Assembly (NCBI GenBank): GCA_028015205.1
Contig: CM051521.1
Span: 100,106,513-100,170,512 of the forward strand
Length of the DNA: 64,000 nt
Direction of reading: 5' to 3'
Origin: Mytilisepta virgata
Lineage: Eukaryota > Mollusca > Bivalvia > Mytilida > Mytilidae
A model generated the notes under the pieces. It saw only the letters and a program-made list of their open reading frames with translations. It did no database searches and was not told where the DNA came from. Positions 1 to 11,200 of the stretch are shown one piece after another; position 1 is the stretch's first letter; every line of letters begins with the position of its first letter. The translations under genes were made by a program, and so were the position numbers.

Positions 1-995
1 ACATTATCTAATCGAGAATCTTATGTAATTTATCCAAAGTCTGATTTGTAGTTTAAGAGCAGATAGCCACAAGAAATTCACAACAATCCAGTTATATACA
101 TGTATCTATGTAAAAATGACCATAAAATCATAAACAAAATTAAAAAAAAGAGAAGGTGCTAAACTTTCCAATATAATCAATTCTCTGTTACAGTTTTGTC
201 AACTTGAGTCAATAGGTGCAAGACGAATTACCGATCATGAAGAAAATATAAGCTTCAGAGGTAATGAATAGAGCGATGCAATACTACATACCATGTAAAA
301 ATGTATGCAAATTATATAATTTCCTTCAAGAGAAGAAGTGTATATGAATATGTGATGACCACGACGTGAGATGACATGTACGATAGTGATCACTGTATAT
401 ATATCTCGCCCAGAAACATCCTAACGATAGTGATCACTGTATATACATGTCGCCCAGAAACATCCTAACAAGTCAGGGCCCTGCTTCCTTGTGTGCAGCA
501 GGACACAAAACCCCCAACTTGTGAGGATAACCAGGAGTCGAAACAAATGATGCGACATATTTTAGCGAATACAATTCTTTGATACCAATTTTGATGCACA
601 ATATGATTATTTAAATAAAAATGTTATTAAAAGAAATACTAATATAACAAAGAAGTGTATTTGAGTTTTTCAATATGGTACTCTGCATTGATCTATTAAA
701 TATATTACGTACTAAATATTTACTCTTTATTATTTAGGTATACTAAAACTAAGATTTCACAATGTTTAGAATCGCAGAAATTTCTTCTCGTTGAATCTTT
801 AGGTGTTCATAAGGTGTTAATAACACTAGAATTTTTTCTTAAATTATTTCGGATGCTACTTTATTCCCGAAACCAACCTTATTCTACGCAGCTATGTTAA
901 AGTCGACTAAAGTATCCTTGATTCGCCAGACAAATAAACAGAGTGGTCCTTCCAATATTCTCAACTGAAATATTGCGTTTCCATGGAGAAGTATG
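1..995. other. Non-coding; holds a 44-bp tandem duplication
   Basis: No gene is seen. A 44-bp segment starting CGATAGTGATCACTGTATAT occurs twice head to tail (381-424 and 425-468) with two or three differences. A fragment near 571-600 (GATACCAATTTTGATGCACA) matches, in the same orientation, the piece at about 2980-3002, so it is probably another scrap of the dispersed element that carries the hammerhead-like motif there. The rest is AT-rich sequence without recognisable structure. Confidence 0.6.
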
Positions 996-1601
996 TTAGT
1001 CTTCACAACCAGATGAATCTAGACTCTTGTTTGTATTACTGCGGGTAGATCGTATACTCTTGGTTCCATCCAAGTGTAACCAGTTTTTGTATGCCATGGG
1101 GAAATACCTTTGTGATGGTGATAGATAGAGCCTGTCACAAGTGTTTACTATTTCTTTCACGTTCAGTTTTCTCTCTTTACCAGCACTCATTCTGAGTCGC
1201 ACATTACTTGCCACGGTAGGCTGATTTAATCTTTCGACAGCAAGATTTTGATCCTCCAGAGTGGATGGTTCCCGATGAAGTGATTTAACTTCAGGTTCTG
1301 ATCCTGGTCTTGGGGTGCGTGTTCTAGACGTATTTAAACGTTCTGAAATTTCCTTTGCCTTACGCCCAGAAACAGATCTGAAGGCTGGTGCCTTTGGTAT
1401 ATAGGCCCGATATTCCGGGATATATTCATAAGTAATTAATTGTGAATTAGAAGAAACGTTCACATACACTGGTTTTCTACTAATTCTACGTTGACTTTCT
1501 GATTTCCGTCTCATTACTCTGTGTTCCAGTGAAATATTGGTACTGTAGAGATTCCTAATGTTATGTTTTTGCACAGATTGAAATCCAGTACTGAACGCCA
1601 T
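996..1601 (-). CDS. Uncharacterised basic protein, 201 codons, intronless
   Basis: This is an uninterrupted frame of 201 codons plus stop. The first ATG is at 1601, with A at -3 and G at +4, a good eukaryotic start context; the open frame extends 13 codons upstream, but only from a TTG. I do not recognise the family. The N-terminal half is rich in Arg and Ser (for example RRKSESQRRISRKP), the middle has a Thr/Pro/Glu stretch (TSRTRTPRPGSEPE), and the C-terminal part has the most fold-like sequence (KEIVNTCDRLYLSPSQRYFP, then KNWLHLDG). There is no signal peptide or membrane segment. In a region this rich in stop codons, the frame length and ordinary amino-acid mix argue for a real gene or a large exon, perhaps with extra exons to the left. 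It is not obviously a transposon product. Confidence 0.55.
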   Translation of the reverse strand: MAFSTGFQSVQKHNIRNLYSTNISLEHRVMRRKSESQRRISRKPVYVNVSSNSQLITYEYIPEYRAYIPKAPAFRSVSGRKAKEISERLNTSRTRTPRPGSEPEVKSLHREPSTLEDQNLAVERLNQPTVASNVRLRMSAGKERKLNVKEIVNTCDRLYLSPSQRYFPMAYKNWLHLDGTKSIRSTRSNTNKSLDSSGCED

Positions 1602-1640
1602 TTTATAAGATAATGTCACAACATGAATATTCGCTATCAA

Positions 1641-2737
1641 GTGGTTTGATAGTGTTGTTCTGATAATTTATAAAATGTCACCAATTTATTTCATTTGAAG
1701 AATTAAACACTTGGATAAACAAACTTCCTTCTTTCATATCATTTGAGTATAGAAACATTTTAATATCCTTTTGTAAGGGAGGAGGAGTAAATCTATCAAT
1801 CGGTATCTAAACATTCTACCTGTGCTACTTTAAAGATTATTTCTATATGTCATGTATGTAACACAAACAAAGATAAAATAAACTTAGTGATTACCTGAAT
1901 ACATACCCTACTTATTGAAACCAATTCAATAAGGTCTAGTAAAAGTTTAAATATTACTTTCATAATAATTAAAAGAATGATCGTCACGATACTGCACCTA
2001 AAATAAATCCACACATTTAGTATTAAATGAAATGCATTTACGATTTTCAAATTTTACGCCAAATCTTTTTATGACTATTTTTATGGGTATAAATTTAAAC
2101 ATCTGAGTCAAATTGAATTCGATGTGACCTAAAATAAATATTCAAAAGATCATGAGAGTTTTTTTAATGGATAGGTAGAAATAAATGACCCTAGGAAATA
2201 ATCAACTGGCCTCTTGTGGGCTTGATACAGATTTTTCCTTTCCATTGAGAATTTTTAGGGACTGTGGTGCAGTTGAAAGTGCAGAGGATTATCACGAATG
2301 CATTTTTACATCGTTTTCTATAATTTCTAACAGAAATTTAAATATGCATTATAAACCGCTTCGTGTCTTCTTAATTATTCTGCATTTAGACATATCCATT
2401 ATATAAAGATGATAAAAAAAAGACTGAATGCATACTGGCATAAATTATATTCCACTCGTCAAGAAGGCCAAGGTTGTTGTATGAAGTGAAAAAAATCCAA
2501 TACAAATATACTTTTAAATTCCTTTTCCACCATAATTTATCATTAATGTACATAAATTTAATGCTCTGGTAAACAGTGTAAGTACCCAATTGTTCCGTTC
2601 TATGTAATGTGTTAGAACTTGAATGCATAAAACTTTTAAGGTAAAAAAGTCATTCTCATAACGTCTTCTATTTATATCTGAAAAAGAAATTAAATTCAAT
2701 ATATTCCACATGAGATATATAGAGAATAATACATGGT
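1641..2737. other. Intergenic, nothing recognised
   Basis: This is AT-rich DNA. Short open frames here (up to about 80 codons) have low-complexity composition and no splice context that I trust. Confidence 0.5.
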
Positions 2738-2847
2738 AAAATCCGTATCACATGCCGTATCACCCAGAGATTTCAATATCAGCCCGATGGACCCTGGCCC
2801 AAGGGATAATATTGATCGAGGGTGATACAGCATGTGACACGGATTTT
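2738..2847. repeat. 110-bp near-perfect foldback (MITE-like)
   Basis: The left arm (AAAATCCGTATCACATGCCG, from 2738) and the right arm ending at 2847 (complement AAAATCCGTGTCACATGCTG) pair over about 28 bp. The inner sequence is also partly self-complementary (TTTCAATATCAGCCC against GATCAATATTATCCC). Nearly the whole 110 bp can therefore form one long hairpin. It has no coding content, so it is either a very small non-autonomous DNA element or a satellite-like palindrome. Confidence 0.7.
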
Positions 2848-2979
2848 GAAATGTTTTATACGGTAGAAAATGCACCTGACAATGATCTTTTAGTATCGTA
2901 TATGCAATTTTCCTTTATATAGTACTAAATATAGGATAAAAATGATAATCAGGTTTGGTGTTGATATAAAAAAATATTC

Positions 2980-3045
2980 TATGATACTAATTTTAATGCA
3001 CAGAATATCCATATTTCATTGACTTGTGACTCATCAGTTGTGTAC
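2980..3045 (-). other. Relic carrying a hammerhead-ribozyme-like core
   Basis: On the minus strand this reads AACTGATGAGTCACAAGTCA followed by ATGAAAT and, further on, TGTGCATTAAAATTAGTATC. It aligns with the plus-strand copy at 31139-31200. CTGATGA and GAAA around a short stem are the conserved core of hammerhead ribozymes, which Penelope-like elements are known to carry. Here the second stem is weakened (GTC...TCA), so this copy is probably dead. Confidence 0.45.
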
Positions 3046-3133
3046 AAGGTCGGATATGCCGAAAGCCGAAACCGTAACCCTAACTGCTGAAGAAATCGTC
3101 ATATCATGTATTGCTACAATGATCAAAAGAGTA

Positions 3134-3247
3134 AGCCAAGTCCATCCGAAGACAAGGCATGCACGAGGAAGACAATTCCTAGTTTCCACAAACTTTAACA
3201 ATTTTATAACAGTAAAGTTACAGATTGGTTATACCAATATCATGTAG
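3134..3247. repeat. Dispersed repeat copy 1 (pair with 4028-4146)
   Basis: This stretch of about 115 bp shares GGCATGCACGAGGAAGACAA and GGTTATACCAATATCAT with 4028-4146, in the same orientation and at roughly 80-85% identity by eye. Family unknown. The short frames that read HARGRQF in both copies are just this shared DNA. Confidence 0.65.
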
Positions 3248-4027
3248 ATAAATATTAAACACATGTATTTTTATATAAATTATTCTGAATGATTGTCAAA
3301 AACCAAGAAAACCTTAGTAATGTACCGGATAATTTATCATCAAATATCTATTTAGAATTCATTTTTGTACCCTCACATGATTTTTTTAAAAAAATTTTGA
3401 TGTATTTCAGTTGTGGTAGCGATTTAGTACCAATACTTTTAGCCGGAAACAAATTTACTCGATGCACAGGGACTCGATTGTAAATAAGTATACCATAGTT
3501 CATCATAACTACATGTCTACTACTGAACACACTAGCCTGTCAAGTTCGAATCTCTGTGCGAATCTGGCGTAAAAGATCAATAAACCAAACTTTTCAGTTC
3601 AAAAACCTGCCAAGCAATGAATTAATGACTATCCGTACACTTAAATTAAATTTCAATCGTTGGTTATTTTTAAGATATATCTCAATATGTTTAATTAAAA
3701 TATCATGTTCAGGGTCATTATAAAAACATTACCGTTCTTTCCGTATAAATAGTTTAGTAATAATAGCATTAACAAATTTACAAAGAACACGGATACTGTA
3801 GGTATATTAAATACTTTAAATAATGCTGCTATATTTAAACGCATGAGACTGAATTTTATCTTGGATACATTTAAATACCCATGAGATAACTTGTGCTTGG
3901 ACGTGGCTTACATTTATTTTATACGTTCTAAATACAGTACACATCACATTAATTTACATCCACATGAACGTCAATTACGTTATGAACTTTTTAAGATTGA
4001 AATTTTCATGAACTGTATCAAAAGTGT
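3248..4027. other. Non-coding spacer between two repeat copies
   Basis: I see nothing beyond AT-rich sequence. Confidence 0.45.
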
Positions 4028-4146
4028 AACGCCAAATCCACCCGAAGACATCTGGCATGCACGAGGAAGACAATTCTAGTTTCCACAAAATTTAATAATT
4101 TTATCAAAGTAAAGTTACATTTTGGTTATACCAATATCATATGGAC
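4028..4146. repeat. Dispersed repeat copy 2 (pair with 3134-3247)
   Basis: This is a second, slightly diverged copy of the repeat at 3134-3247, in direct orientation about 0.9 kb away. It could be a local duplication or two insertions of one element. Confidence 0.65.
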
Positions 4147-5222
4147 ATGACACTGAATGATCAAACTGTTTATTATGCCTAGCAAAGACTTGTTATAGCC
4201 GTATCTCTTTTGGGGGATGCAGGGTGTATTGTGCGATCGCTATCCTCTTAAAAACTCAAGACTCTGCACATTCCCAAACGTGACTAGTTGTTGTAAAATA
4301 TAAAGTGAAGCTCTGTTTATAGATAGATATATACTAAAGGCAATTTTTTTTTCTGTAACCATTTGACACTTCTTTCTCCAAACCCTTTTGAAATTTAAAT
4401 CTCATACAAAAAACTAAGTATGTTGTGATCATGCAACAATAGAAAACAAGGAAAATAAATGGAAATGGTGAGCTGTCAAAAGGGGCATAAAACGACTTAA
4501 ATGTATAAAATACAAAGTCGAACAAAACCAAATACAAAATCGTAAAAAAAAATCAAACTAAAAAGTTAAAAATACCCAACGTTTCGACCAATATGGTCTT
4601 GATCATGAGCATGTAAAAAATAAAAATAAAAAAGTGTTGACTCTTTGAAACCCAGAGCAAGGATAAGTCCGTACATAAAATGTAAACAAAAAGAAAATAT
4701 TTGACCTGGCATTGATCAGTAAACGTACTTCATATAAAATACGTAGATGGCAAGATAGATAGTAAAAATAAGTAAAATAATATCTTTGACGTTATGATGT
4801 ATAGAAAACGTACCATGTATAAGATAACTGCACTGCAAAAAGTTAGTTAGCAATGCCACGGGTGCAGTTAACGGAGCAGGAAACGCTCATTTCACTTATT
4901 TTTATTGGAGTGTATTGCCGCAGTAGTGCTTTAATTAGTAGTTTGTGTTGCTTTGGTTTTTAAGGTGCTTATATTTAACTGATTTTGTATTCTTTTGCTT
5001 ATTTAACTGATATGAGCAGATGAGACATTAAATTTTGAAATATTATGTACAAAGTGGATCTGTATTAGCATCAGAGAATCTTAATTGTCATGGTCAGTAT
5101 AAGAATATTGGGAAATCGTTCCAATATTTGTTGAGTACAGTCCCGATATCCATAAGTCTAGCCTTAATCAAAGTGTAGCACATATTAGACACAGATATAA
5201 TTGCATATATTTGAATACTTGC
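4147..5222. other. Intergenic region downstream of the chitinase gene
   Basis: Apart from the Penelope-like tail at 4340-4620, I see only AT-rich DNA, presumably including the 3' UTR of the minus-strand chitinase gene just left of 5223. No poly(A) signal could be assigned confidently. Confidence 0.4.
4340..4620 (-). mobile_element. Penelope-like element 3'-end relic with hammerhead-like motif
   Basis: The minus strand reads GACCATATTGGTCGAAACGT (about 4580-4599), preceded by TGATCA. This resembles a hammerhead core (CTGATGA, stem II, GAAAC) with the first box mutated. It then runs into a T-rich tail with TTTTGTATTTGGTTTTGTTC and CCCCTTTTGACAGCTCACCA. The same tail follows the decayed GIY-YIG frame at 54.5-55.2 kb, which links the two as one Penelope-like family. 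Coding sequence is absent, and the 36-bp motif is probably inactive. Confidence 0.5.
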
Positions 5223-8200
5223 CTACTTTCTATTTATTGGTCTACCTTCATCATAACATGGTACTGAATCTGCCCAATCACATGTTATTTTCTTTGGATT
5301 AAATCTTAATTCACTAGGGCATCTATAATGAAATGTTCTTCCCATGTGGCAAACAAAATATTTATTACAGTTTTTGGGATCTGCAAAATATCCAAACACT
5401 TTCCTTCTACAAGAAAAGGAATCTGAAATGAAACAAAACCTGTATTTTTGTGTAATATCTCATTTTGGTATGGTAAAGACGTTTGGTCAGTTATACAGAA
5501 TTATCACAACCAAGTATTACTAAAAGTTATTCCGGAATCCTGTCCGGATATGTTTTAGTGTAATATAGAATGTTACATACAGTTTTGGAGGGTTTATGTG
5601 AAATAGAAAGTGTTGTTTTAAAGTTGACTTTAGTTTTATTTTATGCCTGCCGCACTGCAGCATAATATTTGCTAACAATGGCAATTGCATAAAATGTCAA
5701 AACTTTTGGTGCAAATTATAAATTATAATTGCTAACCAGTTTGTTCCGATTTGAAATTGGCTAGTAACTTAAAAAGAAATCCTTGGCTTCAATAGATTGA
5801 TGTGCCACCTAGGTGAAAACACGTTGTAAGGTTTTAAACAGTAACATATGAATATAATAAAACAATAGCGTTGACAAGATGATTTTGTTATCCATACTTA
5901 CATGAACCATATATAAAATCTGGATGCGCCCAGATATGAGATGCTGCAACTCTCACTGGATCAGTTTTATAATGCATATCTGCTGTCCATAGCTTTGTTG
6001 TTTCTGAAGTGAATGGTGATACCGTTGTTGGTATTGATCTCAATATAGTTGTTGATGGTGGACTAACACGACGAGATGTAGTTTGTGTTGTTGATATTTT
6101 TATTGTTGTCTTTGTAGAGTTAAGTGTCCTTGTTGCTTCTATGTTTTGAAACGTAGATGACAAAGCATGAGTTAGCGGAAATGGTACAATCGACGAAGAA
6201 CATGTCTTACTAAAATCATCCAGCGACAAAGACCATACCATACTTCCTCCATACCCTTCTCTTGCTATCCACTCTGCCTTAAATTGGAAAAATGTCAGAA
6301 TTTTATTAAATCATCAAAAACCAATGAAATGTACAATGTATATGAATCAGGTCGTAGTGATTTTCAAAACGACACACCTTTGTTTGAATTTCAAATATTT
6401 TTAGGTTTTTGACAGCTCCTTTTTAGCAATAGCAAAGGTCCAGGTGAGATATTGCAATCACTTTGCGTCTGTCGTCATAAACGTTCGTTTAAAGTTCTTC
6501 TCTTAAAACACTGGGACAACTTGGAAGATCCTTGGGTGACCCCCTTTCAAAAGTATGTCCGGTAACCCCGACTTCCAACCAATATTGCTGCTATTACTTA
6601 AAATAGAAACAGCGGAAATAAATTTTAATAATATTCTTCTGTGAAACTAAATTGACAGATGGAAGCAAAGAAATGATCCTCTTTCAATTTGTCCGATGAT
6701 CCGGACTGTCAACCAAGATATCCGCCACAGCCGAAATACCTTTAACAACTTTAAAAATCTTATTGTCTGAAAGCAAATTTGGAACCAACTTGACAGCAAT
6801 GGTCCTCTTTCAGAATTATGTCCGATGTTCCGGACTGTCTTCCAAGATGGCCACTACAGCCAAATTTAAGTTAACATAGGGCCCTACGGCAAAATTCATT
6901 TAAAATCTTCTTGTCTGAAACCACTATACCAATTGGAACAAGACTTGGCAGCAAGGTCCTTCGGTAGTCCTCTTTCAGAAATGTGTCAGATTACCTGGTC
7001 AACCAAGATGGCCCTCTTCCAGAATTGTTCTGGTAACATGAAATGTTAACCCAGGAAGTACTGAGCAAAAGGAAGCTAAACTTGGCACCAATGATATTTA
7101 TCTTATTACGAAGACTGTCAACTAAAATGTCTAACAGGATCGGATGGTTAACGATTTTATGGTCGTTGACTGAAAAATTGAAACCGGGTGAGCGATACAG
7201 TCTCTAGGTTCTGTTTAATTATCAGATTTTATTGTCTCAGAAGGATTGTTTATGTGTTTGTTGAGGTTGTGTTAATAAATTGATTCAAGCCTTTCCTGAG
7301 CTCCACATAAAACTGAAAAGTCACTGCTTGCATATGATGTGTCGTCTGGAAAATATTATGGAGACAGATATACGTATGATTGATGATGGAAAATACATGT
7401 TAAGCATAAATTAGAAATAAAATAGTTTTTTTCCTTTCCATCATTGAAATATGTGTTACCAGGTCTCGGGGTAATAAAGTGCTGAAATGGAATAAGGCAT
7501 ACATTAATCTATAAATATACCTTAGTCCTTATACTGTCTTCGTCATCATAACCAATCCATACATCTCCTTTTACATAATATGGTACCATTTGTTTATCAT
7601 CTCTGTAGATTTTACCTTCTCCGTCTTCTTGTAACAGACATATCTTCAGAAAAAATACACAGTACCATGCAAAATTCATCAGATCTACATTTGAAATATT
7701 TCTTAAGAAAATAACATAACGATAATAGATCAAAATATTTCTAGCTTGTTAGATTCTCAGTCGGCCACTTTTTTAAGGATCCTTGCACTGATCTGAAGTT
7801 TACTTTAAATGAATAAAAAAAATTATCAAGAAGGAGTCAACTTGCATATCCTTGAGGCCCTTGACTCAGCAGAAGTAGATTAGTGTCCCTCCCCTTAACG
7901 CTATGATGCATAGAGTATAGATTAATCATCTAAACAGATAAGTTAAATAACATACTTCATAGTAAGAATAAAAACCAGTTTCTTGTGTGTATGGGCCTTG
8001 TGGTCCAGGTCCTGTTACGGGTGCTCCAATACCATAAGCTTTATTGGGATCTGCCAGTACAAATGATCTACCATATGTTGCTATCCCAATGTTTAATTTA
8101 TGTTTGGGTGTTCCCTTTGAAACCCAATACTTAGCAGCTCTTTCCTAGAAAATATAAGAAGCTGGTTGACAAATTTCTGCTACAGATGAAAAAAATCATA

Positions 8201-11200
8201 TTTCAACATAACAATTTTTTCTGATATCTTTTTTTCGTGTTGATTATTTCAATCAGTTCGTATATCAATGTAAGCCTAACAGAATAACCTCCCTCCGGTT
8301 GATTACATTACAACATCTCAGTATTGTATGTGAAGATGCTTGATTTGTTCAACGCTAATCTTATTAGAGCAAAATGTCGTTGTCCTTCCAAGTTCAAAAG
8401 TTTCCTGAATCCCCTTTAATTGGACCTTTCGATATGGATCACATCTTGTTGGGACTTTTGTAAAACAATCTGATAAATTGTATCACTTACTGTGTTCATA
8501 TTTGCTACATTTTCTTCTTTGCTACTACTAAATAATGGACTGTTATGACCCGTTTTACGCTCCCAGCCACCATGAAAGTCATATGACATAAGATTGAAGA
8601 AGTCTAGATGTCTGCAAAATGAACCCAATAATAACAAAGATATGAAATATTCGCCTACATATCACTTTTTAATTCGCCTTTAAAAAAAAGTTATGTGAGT
8701 CAAAGCTATGTTCAGGAATAAACCCAACCTTTGTAAATCATGCCATCGTTTTAACCTTAGTTTTCTATGATTACTAGTATACCATCAACAGATCAAATTT
8801 ATAATGGAATCTTATTACTTGAAATTAAAAAATATGAACTGTATAAACATTTTGTTTCTATTTGATAGGTATTTCTGTTGTGTATTGAGTACACTATTTC
8901 TACTAATAATCCTTAAACTTCCGGTTCGTTGGTTTCAAAATTAGTAATCAAAATGTCCGGAAAATAGGTTTTATGCATACAAGACACAGACTTTTTTAAC
9001 AAGTTGGGAACTTTACTACGATGACTGTGAATTTCATGTCTAGACCATATTGTTCTAGCTTATTTGCTAATAAGTAAAACTTACTTTGATAAGGCAGGTA
9101 TATTGTAACCAGAATCTATAACTTTCTTCCCCGTGGGTACAGCCGCTGATAATAACAATCTTCGACGTAAAGATTTCTTAGCTTCTAAATCAAAAGCTTC
9201 CCTCATTTCCTGTAAAAATATACCTTATATATACAATATTCGGTACTGTACGGCGACTATGAACTTTTTCACGGTCAAATGTTTCATTACAACAGAAGCC
9301 TAGATTATGAGTTAACACACAAAATGTTTTACCTTCTTGGAAGGTAATTTTACTGCCCTGTATAGAGCCTACGGAAGACTAACTACAATGACCCAGTTTG
9401 ACTGAAAAAATAACCGTTAAACATATAGAAAACAGAAAACAGAAAACAAAAATTAAATCGATATAGTATTGTGAACAGAATGAAAGATCGAGAGCCAAAA
9501 AGCTATATTCTCTTCTTAATGTGTGCTTGTTCGTTTCTCTAGTTGTCTAGAATAGATATATATATATAGGTAATTAAACTTAGAAACACACTAAATCTAT
9601 TGCATCCATTGCTCATTTAGGTAAAGAAATCAACACATGCTTGTCAATATTCAGGATAAGGTCAAGATGAAACATTAATGTCAACAACACTAAAATTACA
9701 GAAAGATTAACGATTGAAGTTTACAATCAAAAACTGCATTCATAAAAATGGTTTTCGTATTAAATAAAATGAATAAGAAAAGTTCTTTCTACGTAAAAAA
9801 GTTAATTTAGTTTATATTAGATAAACAATAAAAGAAGTCAAACTTGCAAGAGTAACCGGGAAAAATTCTCCAAAGAATAGAACCAAATAATTCACCTTTA
9901 CTAGCATAGCAAATCTTGGTTTATCTTGGATTTTTCCTTGTCGTAAAGTTGGATATTCCCAGTCAATATCTAGGCCATCAAAATGATATCTCCTTAAGAA
10001 TTCCATAGCTGACATTATAAAGGATTGTCTGCTTTCTGGTGTTTCTACCATTTCAGAAAACGAACGACTTCCGGCATTCCATCCTCCAATCGCTAGCATT
10101 GTCTTTATACCTCTTGTTTTGTTCTTTATTCCATTAAATTTTTCGTACCTGTCAAACAAAAAGTTTTACATTATAAGATCATAATCATTCTTCCGGTTAT
10201 CTATGGGCTACCAGTCAACCATTATTATGATAAACTAGAGAACAGAATTGTCTGCTGAATTGACTCTTGGCAATAAAAATTTACCCGTACACTTTTATTA
10301 TGTGCATTTATTTATATATAAAAACTGCATTTGGCTTAAACCATGTGATACTGATATAACGAATTTCATAATATTAGTATACTTAATGGTGAAAGACTCG
10401 GTAGGCCTTATATGTGTTTAACAGGGTACCCTATAAGAAAAGCCAAAAATTAAATCTTACAGCAAGACTACTATAGCCTAAAATGTTATTTTACCCCAAG
10501 TTATTATTTAAACATCTTTAAAAATAATTACTATAGTTATGCAGATACTATGTAATATATATGATAGTTCCCCTATATTTTTTAAAATGTTGGGTGTAAT
10601 TATTTTTCTTCTATCGCTTACTCACGTTTCGCCATCATTGTATTCAGTAAAAACGAGTTTTGTCCCATCTAACCTGGCGAAGGCATAGACGATATGCGTA
10701 CACAGGTCTGCATTAATATCGTCTGCTGTAAATTTAGCACTGTCATGGCGGTACTGTGCCCAGTTAGTAAAATAGCATATCCTTCTGAATTTTCTTACAA
10801 CTGAAATGAAGAGGATATTTTTTAATGAAGCTTTTCATTTTGGTCTCAGGTATTTCTTTATTTCTTATATAGTGTTCATGTCTCCAAAAATAAAGACTTC
10901 ACTTCCAAGACAGTATACTAGTTTGTTATATTGTGTCATTATGGAGATCTTTTGATCACAAAAAAACCGACTAATATAAGATATAATAAAGGGAAAACTG
11001 CAAAACTGCTACAAAATTATAATGGTAAAATGATATAAAATAAACAAAAAAAAAAAAAAAAAAATGCAAAAACTGTTAAAACAATTTAAAAAGAAACTTT
11101 GAATTATTTCTAAAATGTTACCACAATGTTCATCCTCGCCATCTATACAGTCGTTGTCTCCATCACAAGTAAATTCATTGTTAATACAAACACCATTATT

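Noticed and set aside
3540..3575. GTTCGAATCTC resembling a tRNA T-arm
   Set aside because: No acceptor stem, D-arm or anticodon arm could be placed around it.
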